Shown: positions 11,449 through 21,949 of the stretch, piece after piece
Position numbering within the stretch: the first letter of the stretch is position 1
Layout of the letters: each line of letters starts with the position of its first letter
Source of the DNA: Nelumbo lutea
Lineage: Eukaryota; Streptophyta; Magnoliopsida; Proteales; Nelumbonaceae
Assembly: GCA_022828595.1 (NCBI GenBank)
Contig: JAKGHH010000002.1
Span: 88,194,076-88,258,075 of the forward strand
Length of the DNA stretch: 64,000 bases
Reading direction: 5' to 3'
Translations under genes and position numbers: made by a program
Notes under the pieces: generated by a model
Seen by the model: only the letters and a program-made list of their open reading frames with translations
Databases searched by the model: none
Told to the model about the DNA's origin: nothing

Positions 11449-12821
11449 AAAAGTAATAGAGCAATTGAGTGACTTGGTCAACTTACAGACATAAGGATAA
11501 ATGGAAATTTAGGGACATACAAAACTGAGGATAAAGGTAAGGGGGTCATGTTAACACTGCCAACACCACAAATGAAGGATGTAGAATCATTAACAAGGGT
11601 AACAGATTGTGATGTTGAGCAATGAGAGAGGGAAGAAAACACACCTAGAGTTCCAGTCATGTGATCAGAGACTCCAGAGTCAATAATCCAGGGATTGGGT
11701 GTGGATGCCAGACAAGCCATACCTGAGTGTGCGAGAGTAGCCATGTTCTGCTGAGATGTGGCGTGGACAAACCTCTCATACTCATCATGTGGGACGCTCA
11801 TCATCTCCTTCCCGGGAACATTTGTTGATGTAGGAAGCATTTGATCAGCTGAACGACTCTCCTGTCTGAAGTTGCTGTCAGTAGTCATGGTATGATTGGC
11901 CCAAGTTGAGGGTGGACCATGCAAGTCAGCAATAATTAATGGTATGTCCATCCATATCACAGTGAGCACCTCCTCGGACTCGAACTATGTCCTTTTCCAC
12001 GGGCTCCCCCTGAATCTCTACCCCCAGTACGACCACCAGTACGGTTATATGTAGGTCCACCACCACCACTCAGGCCATATACCGGACAACTGCTACCACT
12101 ACGGCCAGACTGAGCACCCCGAGCTTCTCCTCTAACACCACGGCCCCTCGATACTACAAAGGCTGACCTATCGGAAACATTAGAGTTTTCAGTAGATCCT
12201 ATAGAAATCCTCTGAAGTCGAGCAAACACCTCTTTTAAGGAAGGGAGAGTTGACCCTCCTAGTATCTAAGCCCGCACTGGTTCATACTCAGATTTCAACC
12301 CCACCAAAAATCGAGTCACATCAAGCTGTTATCTATGCTGTTGCTGAATTTTGACATCAGAAGTGAGGGGATAATAAACATTCAACTCATTACGAATGTT
12401 TCTCATAGTAGCATAGTACTCTTCAAGACTCTGATTGCCCTGTTGCAGATTAAAGTATTTTTGATACAGCTGATATACTCTGGTTGTATTGTTTTGGTCA
12501 GAATACAACTTCTTGGCATGGTCCCACTCATCTTTGATAGTGTCAAGAAATATGAAATTTACACTAATCTTGGGTTTCATACTATTCCATAACCACGTGA
12601 TAATCTGTGCATCCTCTTGTTCCTAGTCATCATACTCATGAGAATCAGTGAAGGGTTTTTCTTCCCTTATGTGTTTCACCCTCTTCTTAGCCTTAAGAAA
12701 AACTTCTATAGATTTAGCAAGGTACTTAATTCTCTCCATTAAGTTTAACGGAGGTCATTTGAACATTCAGGTAGTCAGTAGGGACCATCACATTAGACTT
12801 GCTATCACTGCTGTCTCCCAT
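11449..12821 (-). pseudogene. E1 gag and protease
   Basis: Gag starts at the ATG whose complement is at 12819-12821. A gag block with KDEWDHAKKLYSDQNNTTRVY and LEEYYATMRNIRNEL lies at 12329-12580. A Gly/Arg-rich stretch (11957-12229) is followed by a damaged zinc knuckle that retains the CDMDGHTINYC half in another frame. The protease at 11478-11800 keeps its active-site triplet in WIIDSGVSDHMTG. The protease frame runs up to the E2 insertion at 11448, where the conserved S-I-T-F block is interrupted. At least three frameshifts or stops are present. Confidence 0.8.
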
Positions 12822-13398
12822 TGCTGAATTCTGTTATTGCTGAATTCGGCACACTGCACACTAGACCACACCACACACTGATCACACTGGTTTCAGCACT
12901 TGTTATTGTTGAAGATTGCACTCTTTACCCCACAAACCCTACCCCACGACTACCTGAAATCTCACCACACTAAATGCAAACCACTCCCCCTTCGAATCAC
13001 ACTGAAAACAACATAAACCCTAGCACACTACAGTCTGAAGTCCCACCATACTATCTGAAACATACGCATTATTTGATTCACAACAAAAAAATTGCATAGA
13101 AATCTCTTACCTCATCACCCGAAAATCAGACTACACAAAAATCAGATCACACAAGACACCCACTGCACCACACGAATCAGCCCTCTTCTCTTCATCGATT
13201 AGGTGAGGGCTTCTTAGAAACCACAACAACCGACTACGAACACCACAACTGAGGCATAGAAACCTCCAAGGGAAGAGGGTGACCGCTCCTTTTTAGCCCT
13301 TTCCCTTATCTCCAACCGATGACAAAGAAACCAAGAGAAAACCTTAGACTGGATGCACAGAAAACAGAAATCTGGGTAGATCCGAGTTGCTTAGTTGA
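12822..13398 (-). other. E1 untranslated leader
   Basis: This 577-bp stretch lies between the primer site and the gag ATG. It is rich in CA on the + strand (repeated CACAC/CCACAC). I see no open frame and no long tandem repeat in it. Confidence 0.6.
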
Positions 13399-13410
13399 GC
13401 TTTGATACCA
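13399..13410 (-). other. E1 primer binding site
   Basis: Read on the minus strand it is TGGTATCAAAGC, directly abutting the 5' LTR. It differs in one base from TGGTATCAGAGC, the complement of the 3' end of initiator methionine tRNA used by most plant Copia elements and seen intact in E2, E3, E7 and E9. Confidence 0.85.
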
Positions 13411-13715
13411 TATTATAATTCGCCTTCCCTTGAGTTCTGTTAGTCTGATAACAGCCAAGAAGAGAGGAGAAGAAAGAAGAAAGAAGAGAGAGAGAGAGAG
13501 AAAGGAGAAGAAAAGAAGAGAACAAAAGTCTGGTTCAAATGAGAGAAAAATTACCTCTCCCATTCAGCCAGATATGTTTTATATTACCAACATAATGGAA
13601 AAGACACATGTGCTCCTACTTAAGTGAGGAACACTAGTTCTAACATAATATTACACATTAGTAACCTCAACATAAGTATAAAGACAGAAATGCCCCTACA
13701 TACTCGACACTAACA
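13411..13715 (-). repeat. E1 5' LTR
   Basis: This 305-bp LTR pairs with 3097-3372. It is about 30 bp longer because a GA microsatellite (13485-13501) and a duplicated AGAAAAGAAGAG tract expanded. It is bounded on the right by the target duplication ACACT (13716-13720). Confidence 0.88.
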
Positions 13716-14677
13716 ACACTTATGGGCCTTTGGTTCAAATTTATGTCTCCGGGTACTAGAAATGTGTACATAACAGGTGCAGCCAAAGACACGAAGGGGA
13801 AGAGAAAAAAGGTCCTTATCTAGATAAAGAAGGTTCAAAGGAGACTTAAAGCCCAAAACTCTGGATGGCATACGATTGATTAGGTATGTTGCAGTGAGAA
13901 CAACATCCCCCTAGAACTTTGTAGGAACATGTGAGGCAAAAAAATACTTCTTGCTACTTCAACTATGTGGTGATTCTTCCTCTCAGCTATCCATTTTGTT
14001 CTGGAGTACAAACACAAGAGCTCTGGTGGATGACCCCAAAGTTAGTGAGATAAGAGGTGAGGTGTTTCTCAAAGTATTCTTTTGCATTATTAGACCTAAA
14101 ATATTTTGATTCTTGTATCAAACTGGGTAAGAACAAATTCATGGAATTGTCTTACAAGCTTGGGAACTTCATCACAAGATCTCATAAAAAATAACCAAGT
14201 ATACCAAGAAAAATCATCAATGGACAAGATAAAATATCGATAACCACCCGTAGAAGGGCAAGTGGTATGGCCCCCACACATCAGAGTGCACAATATGAAA
14301 AGGAAAAGTGGATCTCTTATTACTTAAAGGATAAGTGCTTCTACAATGTTTTGATAACTCACATGACTCACAATGAAGACTAGACAAGTTAATTCCCTTA
14401 AACAACTCTGGGAATAAATGACTCAAAGCAGAAAAGGATAAATGACCCAAACGAAAATGACATAACATGACACGACTAAAGAACTCTGAAGAAGTAGACC
14501 TAAAAGCAATTCTTTCAGGTTGTCATTGGCTTTGTCCAGAAGTATCTAGCAGATATATCCCATTCACCTCATGGCTACTCCCAATCACTTTCTAAGACTT
14601 CAGGTCCTAAAAAACACAATAAGAAGGGAAGAAGGTTACACTGCAGTTTAAGGATTTAGTTAGTCTACTCATTGACC
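13716..14677 (-). pseudogene. E0 integrase
   Basis: From right to left: zinc-binding part with LCHFRLGHLSFSALSHLFPEL and CESCELSKHC (14340-14460), first catalytic aspartate in the IVHSDVWGPYH block, YFILSIDDFSWYTWLFF (14150-14260), then a degraded core (SDNAKEYF equivalent near 14050-14100, EQNGVAE equivalent near 13990), and the PSRVLGFK region near 13850. Several frameshifts break it. The left edge is the E1 insertion within the K-A-H-K-C linker. Confidence 0.8.
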
Positions 14678-16048
14678 TCAAATTGCTATGCAGTCTAGGG
14701 ACATGAAGGACAAATGTAAGGGAAAGGGAGTTTGTGGCCTTGATGACTCCCTTGCCAGAGATGGGAGAAGAGAGCCATCATCTAGGGTAATCTTATCATA
14801 GCCAGAAAGTAAGTCATAAGAGCTAAACATAGAGGAAATGCTGGTCATATGATCAAAAGCACCAAAATCAATAATCCAAGGGATCGTACAATTACTTGAG
14901 ATGGCTACATGGTTGGCAATAGCACGTATACCTGAATGAGCAAATGTAGACGTAGTTGGGTTGCCTGAAGAGTTGGAGGAGGTGGCTTTACTCTCAAGGT
15001 GGCTGATCATCCTTCCATATTTCTTATCTAAAACCGTGGCAATATTGGCACTCCCGGTCTTCCCAGTTTTGACCTTCTTTTGAAAACGAGGTGGAATTAG
15101 ATTTGGATATAGCTTCCAATATTTATCCTTTGTATGTCTTGGTTTCTTACAATATTCACATATAACCTCCTTCTTACCTGTACCACCTGTAGTCATCTTA
15201 GCTTTGAACCCCATATTAGCAAAATGGTCAACTAGAATAGTTCTTTAACCTGAACCAGCCTTCTACTCTCCTCATTGCTCACCATGGCATAAGCTTGAGA
15301 CAAAGATACATTGTCTTTAGCGAGGATTTTCTGTTTGGTAATATCGAACTCTAGATTCAGCCCTATCCGGAGTTCAAAAACCCTATTCCTCTCAACTAAT
15401 TTTCTATATGTCTTCGCATCATTTGTACTTCCCCAGACAACTATTTCCATGAGATCTATCTCTTGCCACAAGGATTTAAGCATTGAGAAGTAGACTGCTA
15501 AAGGTCTCTCCCCCTACCTTAGATTATTCACATCTCTTCTTAACTTATATGCTCTGGCCACATGTAGTTTTTGTAGTCTTCGCATCATTTGTACTTCCCC
15601 AGACAACTATTTCCATGAGATCTATCTCTTGCCACAAGGATTTAAGCATTGAGAAGTAGACTGCTAAAGGTCTCTCCCCCTACCTTAGATTATTCACATC
15701 TCTTCTTAACTTATATGCTCTGGCCACATGTAGTTTTTGTAAATAGGTTTCAACAACACTATCCCATATTTCCGTAGCAGAATTCATCCACAAATAGTGC
15801 TAACTAATTTGTGGTTGCATCAAATTCACTAACCACCCAATAATCTTGCAACCATTTCTCATAAGATGGGTCATCTTCCTTTGGTGCTTTCTTGCTCTCG
15901 GAATTATACCCCCACTTGCCTCTACTACAAACATGTTCTTTATTGATTGTGACCATGCTAGATAGTTAGTCCCATCAAGCTTGACTGTGGTCACAACCAA
16001 TAAGGAGTCAACAAGTGCTCCCAAAACCTGTCCGGACTCTGAGCCCAA
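14678..16048 (-). pseudogene. E0 gag, zinc knuckle and protease
   Basis: Gag is recognisable from VTTVKLDGTNYLAWSQS (about 15950-16000) through GWLVNLMQPQIS, and LWQEIDLMEIVVWGS to YAMVSNEESRR (15232-15483). It contains a 166-bp tandem duplication. The zinc knuckle reads CEYCKKPRHTKDKYW, with tyrosine in place of the last cysteine. The protease active site reads WIIDFGAFDHMTS, so the usual D-S/T-G triplet is D-F-G. Both key changes, together with frameshifts, show this copy has decayed. Confidence 0.8.
15411..15742. repeat. 166-bp tandem duplication within E0 gag
   Basis: The segment starting TCTTCGCATCATTTGTACTT at 15411 recurs at 15577, and the sequence between is repeated nearly exactly up to about 15742. 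The duplication adds 166 bp, not a multiple of three, and so shifts the gag frame. Confidence 0.88.
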
Positions 16049-16526
16049 CTTACTTTCAACTCCAGAGACATCTATCTTCCTCGAACAACTCCAAAAACAA
16101 TTTCAGATGACAAATAAGGATGACAGGAAATAGAAAACACCAAGTATCAACCTTTACAGATCCCTAACGGCCAACCGTGTCTCACCCAGAACCTGAGAGA
16201 AATAGAAAAAAGGCACCCGCTCCCTGTAGGCTTCATAGAACTCCACAAAGCTTAGATTGATCTTCAAGGTTAACAAAATGAACCCCTTCAGCCACTAAGC
16301 GCCAAGGTGAATCTTCCTGTGAGAACCGCAATCAGAACTCTCTAGTTGATTAGGGTTTTGGGCACAAATTCCAAAGACTGTCAAAACGTTGAATAGGATA
16401 TCTTTCTTTTCTCCAAAAAACCACTACCAACTGGGCTGAATATCTTCTTCAATCAATCATTCGATTCTACTCACACAGTGTATGGGAAAAAAAAAGAAAA
16501 AAAGGGTAAAGAAAGAAAAGGGACCT

Positions 16527-16538
16527 GCTCTGGTACCA
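16527..16538 (-). other. E0 primer binding site
   Basis: Read on the minus strand it is TGGTACCAGAGC, a one-base variant of the initiator methionine tRNA complement. It abuts the LTR at 16539. E10 has the same variant at 18010-18021. Confidence 0.85.
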
Positions 16539-16877
16539 AGAAGAAAACAATCTAAAAAGAATAAGAGAACTGATTAAAAAAGGGGAAAAAACAGAGGAGA
16601 TTGCAGCAGCAAGAAGAAGAAGAAGAAGAGTTTGGTCGTGAGAAGGGTGGGGAGAAGAGTTATTCGTACAGCCCCTTCTTTCCCTAATCTTTTCATTAAG
16701 AATTAATCACTATTTTCTGAAATTACAAGTAGGACCTTAATTGGGCGGCTAGCTAATTAAACAAAATAAAAGAGTTTAACATGCCCATAAGAGAAGGCCC
16801 ATTAAAAAAAATAGAACAGAAATATAAAGATAAGAAACAACTGTGGGCTATAGGCCATTCAGCCCATCTTCTCTACA
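16539..16877 (-). repeat. E0 5' LTR
   Basis: This 339-bp LTR reads TGTAGAGAAGATGGGC at its start on the minus strand and ends TTTTCTTCT next to the primer site. It includes a GAA microsatellite (16610-16630) and the GGCCCATTAA-type motifs seen in E7 and E9 LTRs. The partner 3' LTR is missing. Confidence 0.85.
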
Positions 16878-17019
16878 TAGATCTTTACTTCCCAATATCT
16901 AAACCGTAATAGATTCAGTCGTGGGATTCAGTCCCAAAAGAAGCAAAAACCCATTGCTAAGAGACTAGAGATTTGTAGGCCCTTGTAATCTGCATCACAT
17001 TTCCAATCTATATTCTGAT

Positions 17020-17260
17020 AGTGATCCAATTCTTTCTAGATGAAGGCTAAACCTTAGTATGTGGAAAGAATTCTCTCCCCTTCTTGCAGGTTGATGAGGC
17101 AGCTTGCAACTGATAAATCTTTGCATAATGGTGTTGCTTTGAATATGTAGATAATAGATTTAGCTTGTTCCCAAATCTCAAAAGCAGTTTCTGTCCACAT
17201 GAATGTCTTCCTCACCTGTGGCAGCATGGACAGTAACAACCACGACATGACCATGCTGTT
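17020..17260 (-). pseudogene. E10 gag fragment
   Basis: A 66-residue open piece (17054-17254) carries the capsid motif block MSWLLLSMLPQVRKTF, TETAFEIWEQAKSI and a truncated LQEGERILSTY. No zinc knuckle or protease follows. Confidence 0.65.
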
Positions 17261-18009
17261 GTCTTGGTCTCACCTATCATGGTCTGCACACCTTGAGTTT
17301 GGTTCTTTAGTCTTACCATTAATATAACCTATCTTCCTCCTTGCATTTATGTAGAGTTTAATCCCCTACGGCTGTAGGTAAGTTCATGTCTAATCCTCCA
17401 CTCACTCCATTGTGACTAGAGGACACACCGGAGACAAGTAAATCCTCAGAAGACACGCTAGAAAGAGCTGATTACACTATTTCATTCACAAAGAGCAGCA
17501 GGAAAGAATGAAACTATCACCGCTGTCACGAGAATACTTTTCACATAAACCAGAACTATAAGATCATTCCCCTTTGTTCGAACCAAAGAAGGCACATTAC
17601 CACACTGCTGAAAAGAGTTGCAGAATATAACAGCTATATTTCTGGTCTGGACAGACCCACCCCACAATGACCATTTCACCCTATTTGAGGCCACACAAAT
17701 ACAACAAACACCAGAAACAACATATTGAACTGCTGTTACAGCTGATACAGGTTATCCAGACCAACACAACTCGGCTACCGGGGTACAAAAATGGATCACA
17801 TGATCCACATGGGGCTGAGAACACCTTCACAGCATCTGTTCATCCCTTTTACAGGGGGTTTCTTGGCACACGACCTAGAAAAGAAGGAAAAAACAGAAGA
17901 AAAAAACACTTACAGAACAGTCAATATACTTTCCTCTAGATTTGATCAAAATGGAAGAAAATCTGAAGAAGAAACATTTGATCAAACTGTCTTTAATCCC
18001 AAAACCGAT

Positions 18010-18021
18010 GCTCTGGTACCA
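18010..18021 (-). other. E10 primer binding site
   Basis: Minus-strand TGGTACCAGAGC directly next to the LTR start at 18022. It is a one-base variant of the initiator methionine tRNA complement. Confidence 0.8.
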
Positions 18022-18212
18022 TGTTTTTTTCGTAGAATGTATTGGAGAATCAGTGGAGAGAAGCGAGAAGAGAGGAGAAAAGGATTTTGAGTCAAAAGGA
18101 TAGGCTGGTGGTACCAGCACTTATATTTATATTGTGACAACCCAACTAATAAAATAAATACAAGTACAAAGACAAAAATGCCCCTGAGGCATAAGTACAA
18201 CTCTTGTTAACA
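18022..18212 (-). repeat. E10 5' LTR
   Basis: This 191-bp LTR begins TGTTTTTTTCG and ends CTTGTTAACA on the + strand, giving TG...CA ends. It follows the primer site directly. The partner LTR is not seen. Confidence 0.75.
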
Positions 18213-18566
18213 CTTTCCATGTTCAAATTTCATTATTGCATTCTTTTGTTGCTGGTATTCTATTTATTGCCTAATATATTGCAGTATTCAATGAATGCCA
18301 GGGGTTGCTCACTGGGGGGTGGGGGTTGAGATGAGCACAAGTTTTCACCATGTATAGTTCTTAATAGACTTGAATAATAGGGCCTAGCTTTCACCATTAA
18401 TAGAGTTCATGGGGTGGAGGGGGTACTTCTGGGGGCCCGTCTTTGAAGATTTCTTGGTTCTGTTCTCCCATTGGCTTGGCTAGTGAACCCATTGTTTATA
18501 TGTGTGTACTGTCTAGGCATGTTGTTTCTAATTGTGCTTAGCCATTTGTGTTACATTTTTTTTCAG
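18213..18566 (+). other. Host intron upstream of the first visible exon
   Basis: No gene or repeat is recognisable. It is T-rich and ends in a good acceptor, a T-rich tract followed by CAG at 18564-18566. The open frame continues upstream of the acceptor by chance, but the residues encoded there are hydrophobic and unlike the family. Confidence 0.6.
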
Positions 18567-18788
18567 GATGATAATCTACATAGGTGCTCTCTTTCAGCTG
18601 ATTCTCAGATGGAGAACAGTGGAAGTGAGGAGTCTACTGATGATGAAAATCTTGATATGAAAGAGAATGGATACCATGATGCAGAAAATGAAGTTGATCC
18701 AGAAATAGATGATGATCCTGAACGTGTGTTCAGTGGAAAATTGAGTGAAAGCAGTGGTTATGCTGGCAGTGATCTTTATGATTACAAG
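18567..18788 (+). CDS. REN1: Host gene exon A: acidic linker of REN1-like RhoGAP
   Basis: This 222-bp exon in phase 0 encodes 74 residues. It starts DDNLHRCSLSADSQMEN and ends SGYAGSDLYDYK. It is rich in Asp, Glu and Ser (segments SGSEESTDDENLDM and EVDPEIDDDPERVFSG), as expected for the disordered linker after the GAP domain in plant PH-RhoGAPs. The acceptor CAG ends at 18566 and the donor GTTTGG starts at 18789. REN1/PHGAP proteins stimulate GTP hydrolysis by ROP GTPases and so limit their active zone at the plasma membrane. The family call rests mainly on the downstream coiled-coil exons and on the joined reading frame. The choice of REN1 over the PHGAP1/2 paralogues is from memory and uncertain. 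Confidence 0.75.
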
Positions 18789-19560
18789 GTTTGGTTTCTA
18801 TTTCTACAGAAAATCTGTTTCTTTAGCTCCCATGTTTTTTGTGTAATTTTTCACAATGCAATGTACATAGTTATTATATTACTTATTTCCTTGTCCTTGT
18901 AATTTTGAACTGAGAGATCTCGCTACTTTTTGGTTGAAAATTCATCTCATTTGGTTGCACAGGTAGAGACCATACTGCATAATGAAAGTGGAAAAGGTAG
19001 TTTGTTATACTGGGTGCTTGGCACACCTTCATATTTGTATACGTTCATCTTGGAGAATCTGAATACGTTGCTTTTGGCTTGGTGGGTTACAGGTTTTAGT
19101 CGAAAGGAAAAAAAATTCTATAGAACATACTACTTCTTGCTTTTTCTTGGGTCATTTGGAAAGAGTGCAATCAATGGATCTTTGAGTTGAAGGCCTGTAC
19201 CATTGAGGCAGTTGTCAATAGGAATGGTAATTCATTCTAGGCGAGGGTGGATAAGCAATTTCAGTGGGCCACCACCTTGCAACTCCACTCCCTAGGTTTT
19301 ATTGCAAAAAACAATCATTTTTCACTAATAATTACCAATGATCTTCATCAAATAATTATAAACTTAACATCAAAACATAGAAAATCAACATATTCATGAG
19401 AAGAAAAAGAAGCAAGAAAAGAGAACTCGGAGAACATAGGGTGCCAACCTTCTTTTTTATGTGTTGATCAGGTAAAAATGAATAAATTTATTGTACTAAT
19501 ATCTATTACAATATTGTAATTTAACAAAATAAAAAATAAAAAATATTATATGGTATCTTG
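18789..19560 (+). other. Host intron, left part, before E3
   Basis: It begins with donor GTTTGG and is AT-rich without a coding signal I can support. The last five bases TCTTG (19556-19560) are the left copy of the E3 target duplication. Confidence 0.6.
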
Positions 19561-19857
19561 TGTAATCTGAAGAGCTATACTCGAAGTAGCAAGGAGGAGA
19601 AGAGAACCACAGAACTGAAGAGAATGTCGAACTGTTCTATCCAGTCGACCAGTCCTTTATTTATAGATGAATATGGTACAAGGTACAAGAAATTACTGGG
19701 ATGCCCCTGATTAGTGATGAGACACCCAGATGACTTAAATCATTAAACAGGATTAGGCCCAGGCCCATTAACACAAGCCCAGTTACAAGATAAGTTAAAC
19801 ATAAGAATGGGCTAATAAGAACTCTTATCAGCCGAACATCACTCTAACATTCTAACA
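19561..19857 (-). repeat. E3 3' LTR
   Basis: This 297-bp LTR starts TGTAATCTGA and ends TTCTAACA on the + strand, next to the purine tract CTCCCCCTCAAGC at 19858. Confidence 0.95.
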
Positions 19858-19869
19858 CTCCCCCTCAAG

Positions 19870-20229
19870 CTAAGCATGAATATCAATCATGTTTAGCTTG
19901 CCAAGTATGTCCCTGAACTTCGTTGATGCCAGCCCTTTAGTTAATACATCTGCAATCTGCATCTCTGATGGAGTATAAGGCACACAAAGTTCTCCTGAAA
20001 ATAATTCTCTCTCTGACAAAGTGTCGATCAATTTCAATATGTTTTGTCCTGTCATGCTGCACAGGATTGTTGGCAATGTTGATAGCAGCTTTATTATCAC
20101 AATACAGCTTGAGAGGACCCTCAGTCTTGATACCAAGCTCATTAAGGAGAGTCCTGAGCCATAAGAGTTCAGCAACCCCGTGTGCCATAGCCCGGTATTC
20201 TTCTTCTGCACTTGATCTAGCCACAACAT
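19870..20229 (-). pseudogene. E3 RNase H C-terminal part in shifted frame
   Basis: After a one-base frameshift near 20000-20010 the natural pol C-terminus continues in this frame: [37 protein letters not shown] and KLNMIDIHA, ending next to the purine tract. The residues before the shift are duplicated in the frame 19937-21949. Confidence 0.85.
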
Positions 20230-21949
20230 TCTGCTTCTTACTACGCCATGTGACTAGGTTTCCTCCCAAGAATGTACAGTAACCTGAGGTTGATTTTCTG
20301 TCTCCAACGGACCCAGCCCAATCAGCATCAGTGTAGGCTTCAATTTCAAGTCTGCTGTTTTTTCTGAATAGAATTCCTTTCCCTGGGCAAGTTTTCAAGT
20401 ATCTGAGGATTCTTTCCACTGCTCTCATATGAGGGGCCTTTGGTGAGTGCATGAATTGACTGACAACATGCACTGCATAGGCAATATCTGGCCGAGTAAG
20501 GGATAAGTATATTAGTTTTCCTACCAACTTTTGGTACCTTTCCTTATCACAGTATTCCTCACCCATTGATTCTTGTAATCCATGGCTTGGTTCTATTGGA
20601 GTGTCTGTTGGCCTGCACCCCATCATGCCTGTTTCTTCTAGGAGATCTAGCACATATTTTCTTTGACATATGTAGATTCCTTCTCTTGATCTAGCAACTT
20701 CAATTCCAAGAAAGTATCTCAGATTTCCCAGGTCTTTGATCTCAAATTCTGAAGCTAAGAACTCCTTCAGCCTCTTTATCTCTTTCACATCATTTCCAGT
20801 AATCACCATATCATCCACATACACAATTAGTGCTGTAAGTTTGTCATTCTGTCTCCTTGTAAATAATGTATGACTTGCACTGCTCTGAGTGTACCCTACT
20901 TTCTTCATGGCCAAACAAAGTCTCTCAAACCATACCTGGGGAGATTGCTTCAAACCATATAATGCTTTCCTTAGTTTACATACCTTCTTTCCAACATCAT
21001 ATCCAGGTGGGGGTTCCATGAATACCTCTTCATGAAGATCACCATTTAGGAAGGCATTCTTCACATCCAGCTGATGAAGTTCCCAAAAGAATTTTGTTGC
21101 TAGTGACAGTAGAACCCTGATTGTGTTGAGCTTTGCTACTGGGGCAAAGGTTTCCTTGTAGTCAATTCCTTCATTTTGTGTAAATCCCTTTGCCACAAGT
21201 CTGGCCTTGTACCTCTCAATTGACCCATCTTCCCTGTGCTTTACTGTGAATACCCATTTGCACCCAACAGTGCCTTTCCCTTCTGGCAGGTCCACCAATT
21301 CCCATGTCCTTGCTTTCATTAGGGCTTTCATCTCCTCATTCATGGCTTCTTTCCACCTCGGATCAGATGCTGCCTCTGAATACCTAGAAGGGACACATAC
21401 AGAGGAAAGGGCAGACACAAAGGAATGATAGGCAGGGGATAAGTGTGAGTAAGAAACATAATCGGCTATGGGATGCCGAGTGGTACAAGAACGAACAGGC
21501 TTACGGAGAGCAATAGGAAAATCCAAATCTGAATTGAGTGAATCAGAATTACCTTGGATTGCAGAGACAGATTGATCTGAGTTCAACTGGTTGCAATCAT
21601 GAGGTTGAGGGGCCTTCTTCCTTCTATTGTATGTATGTATCTCTTTTTCTTGTTTACTGGAACCTTCAGGAGCATCAGTCGAATCTGGAGAAGCAACTAG
21701 CACAGTGGAAGTCTCATTAGGTTGACCTGGAATGTTACAACTAGTAGTAGTGGAAGGTGATGAAATGGGAACAAAAAAGAAGGGAGAATGAGAATCCTCT
21801 TCCAACCCACTACTCTCCCCCTGAAGAGGATTCTGAAAAGACTGGAAATAGGGTTGAGACTCAAAGAAGACTACATCCCTAGTGACATATTTTTTCTTGG
21901 AGACAGGATCATAACACTTATACCCCTTCTGCGTAAGAGAGTACCCCAA
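19937..21949 (-). pseudogene. E3 linker, reverse transcriptase and RNase H
   Basis: This 670-residue open stretch begins within the post-integrase block ([21 protein letters not shown]). It continues through the linker, then the [93 protein letters not shown], the catalytic [12 protein letters not shown], and [20 protein letters not shown]. RNase H follows with [33 protein letters not shown] and [15 protein letters not shown]. All catalytic acidic residues are visible. It is joined to the upstream frame by a one-base deletion near 21950 in a T run of the coding strand, and it ends by frameshift before the pol C-terminus. Confidence 0.92.

Larger units (their letters stand above)
3097..13715 (-). 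mobile_element. E1: Copia element with both LTRs, split by E2
   Basis: E1 has LTRs at 3097-3372 and 13411-13715, a purine tract from 3373 and a primer site at 13399-13410. It is flanked by GCACT (3092-3096) and ACACT (13716-13720), a five-base target duplication with one change. The LTRs look about 93% identical by eye, plus an expanded GA-rich tract in the right copy. The internal part runs gag, protease (right of E2), then integrase, RT and RNase H (left of E2). It belongs to the same family as the sense fragment E6. The duplication fixes LTR ends that are not TG...CA (TG...TA on the minus strand). Confidence 0.88.
1701..16877 (-). mobile_element. E0: 3'-truncated Copia element carrying nested E1 and E2
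   Basis: E0 occupies 1701-3096 and 13716-16877 and is split by E1. On the minus strand the order is 5' LTR (16539-16877), primer site, gag, protease, integrase and RT. The RNase H region and 3' LTR are missing, the sequence breaking off at about 1701 next to an unrelated integrase scrap. E1 entered the conserved K-C-I-F linker after integrase, with a five-base duplication GCACT/ACACT at 3092-3096 and 13716-13720. The LTR resembles those of E7, E8 and E9 (start TGTAGAGA on the minus strand). Confidence 0.8.
16878..18212 (-). mobile_element. E10: Copia relic with gag scrap, leader and 5' LTR
   Basis: This is an antisense fragment interrupted on its left by E0. On the minus strand it has a 191-bp LTR (18022-18212), a primer site (18010-18021), a leader and a gag fragment at 17020-17260 with VMSWLLLSMLPQVRKTFMWTE and EIWEQAK motifs. 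The gag is related to that of E3 (MSWLLASMTPRV). The remainder is lost or is represented only by the integrase scrap at 1180-1700. The base after the LTR, 18213, begins host intron sequence. Confidence 0.7.

Noticed and set aside
18471..18566. Open frame with a Met upstream of exon A
   Set aside because: It is in frame with exon A by chance. It encodes a hydrophobic stretch unlike the acidic linker, and a clear T-rich tract with CAG separates it from the exon.
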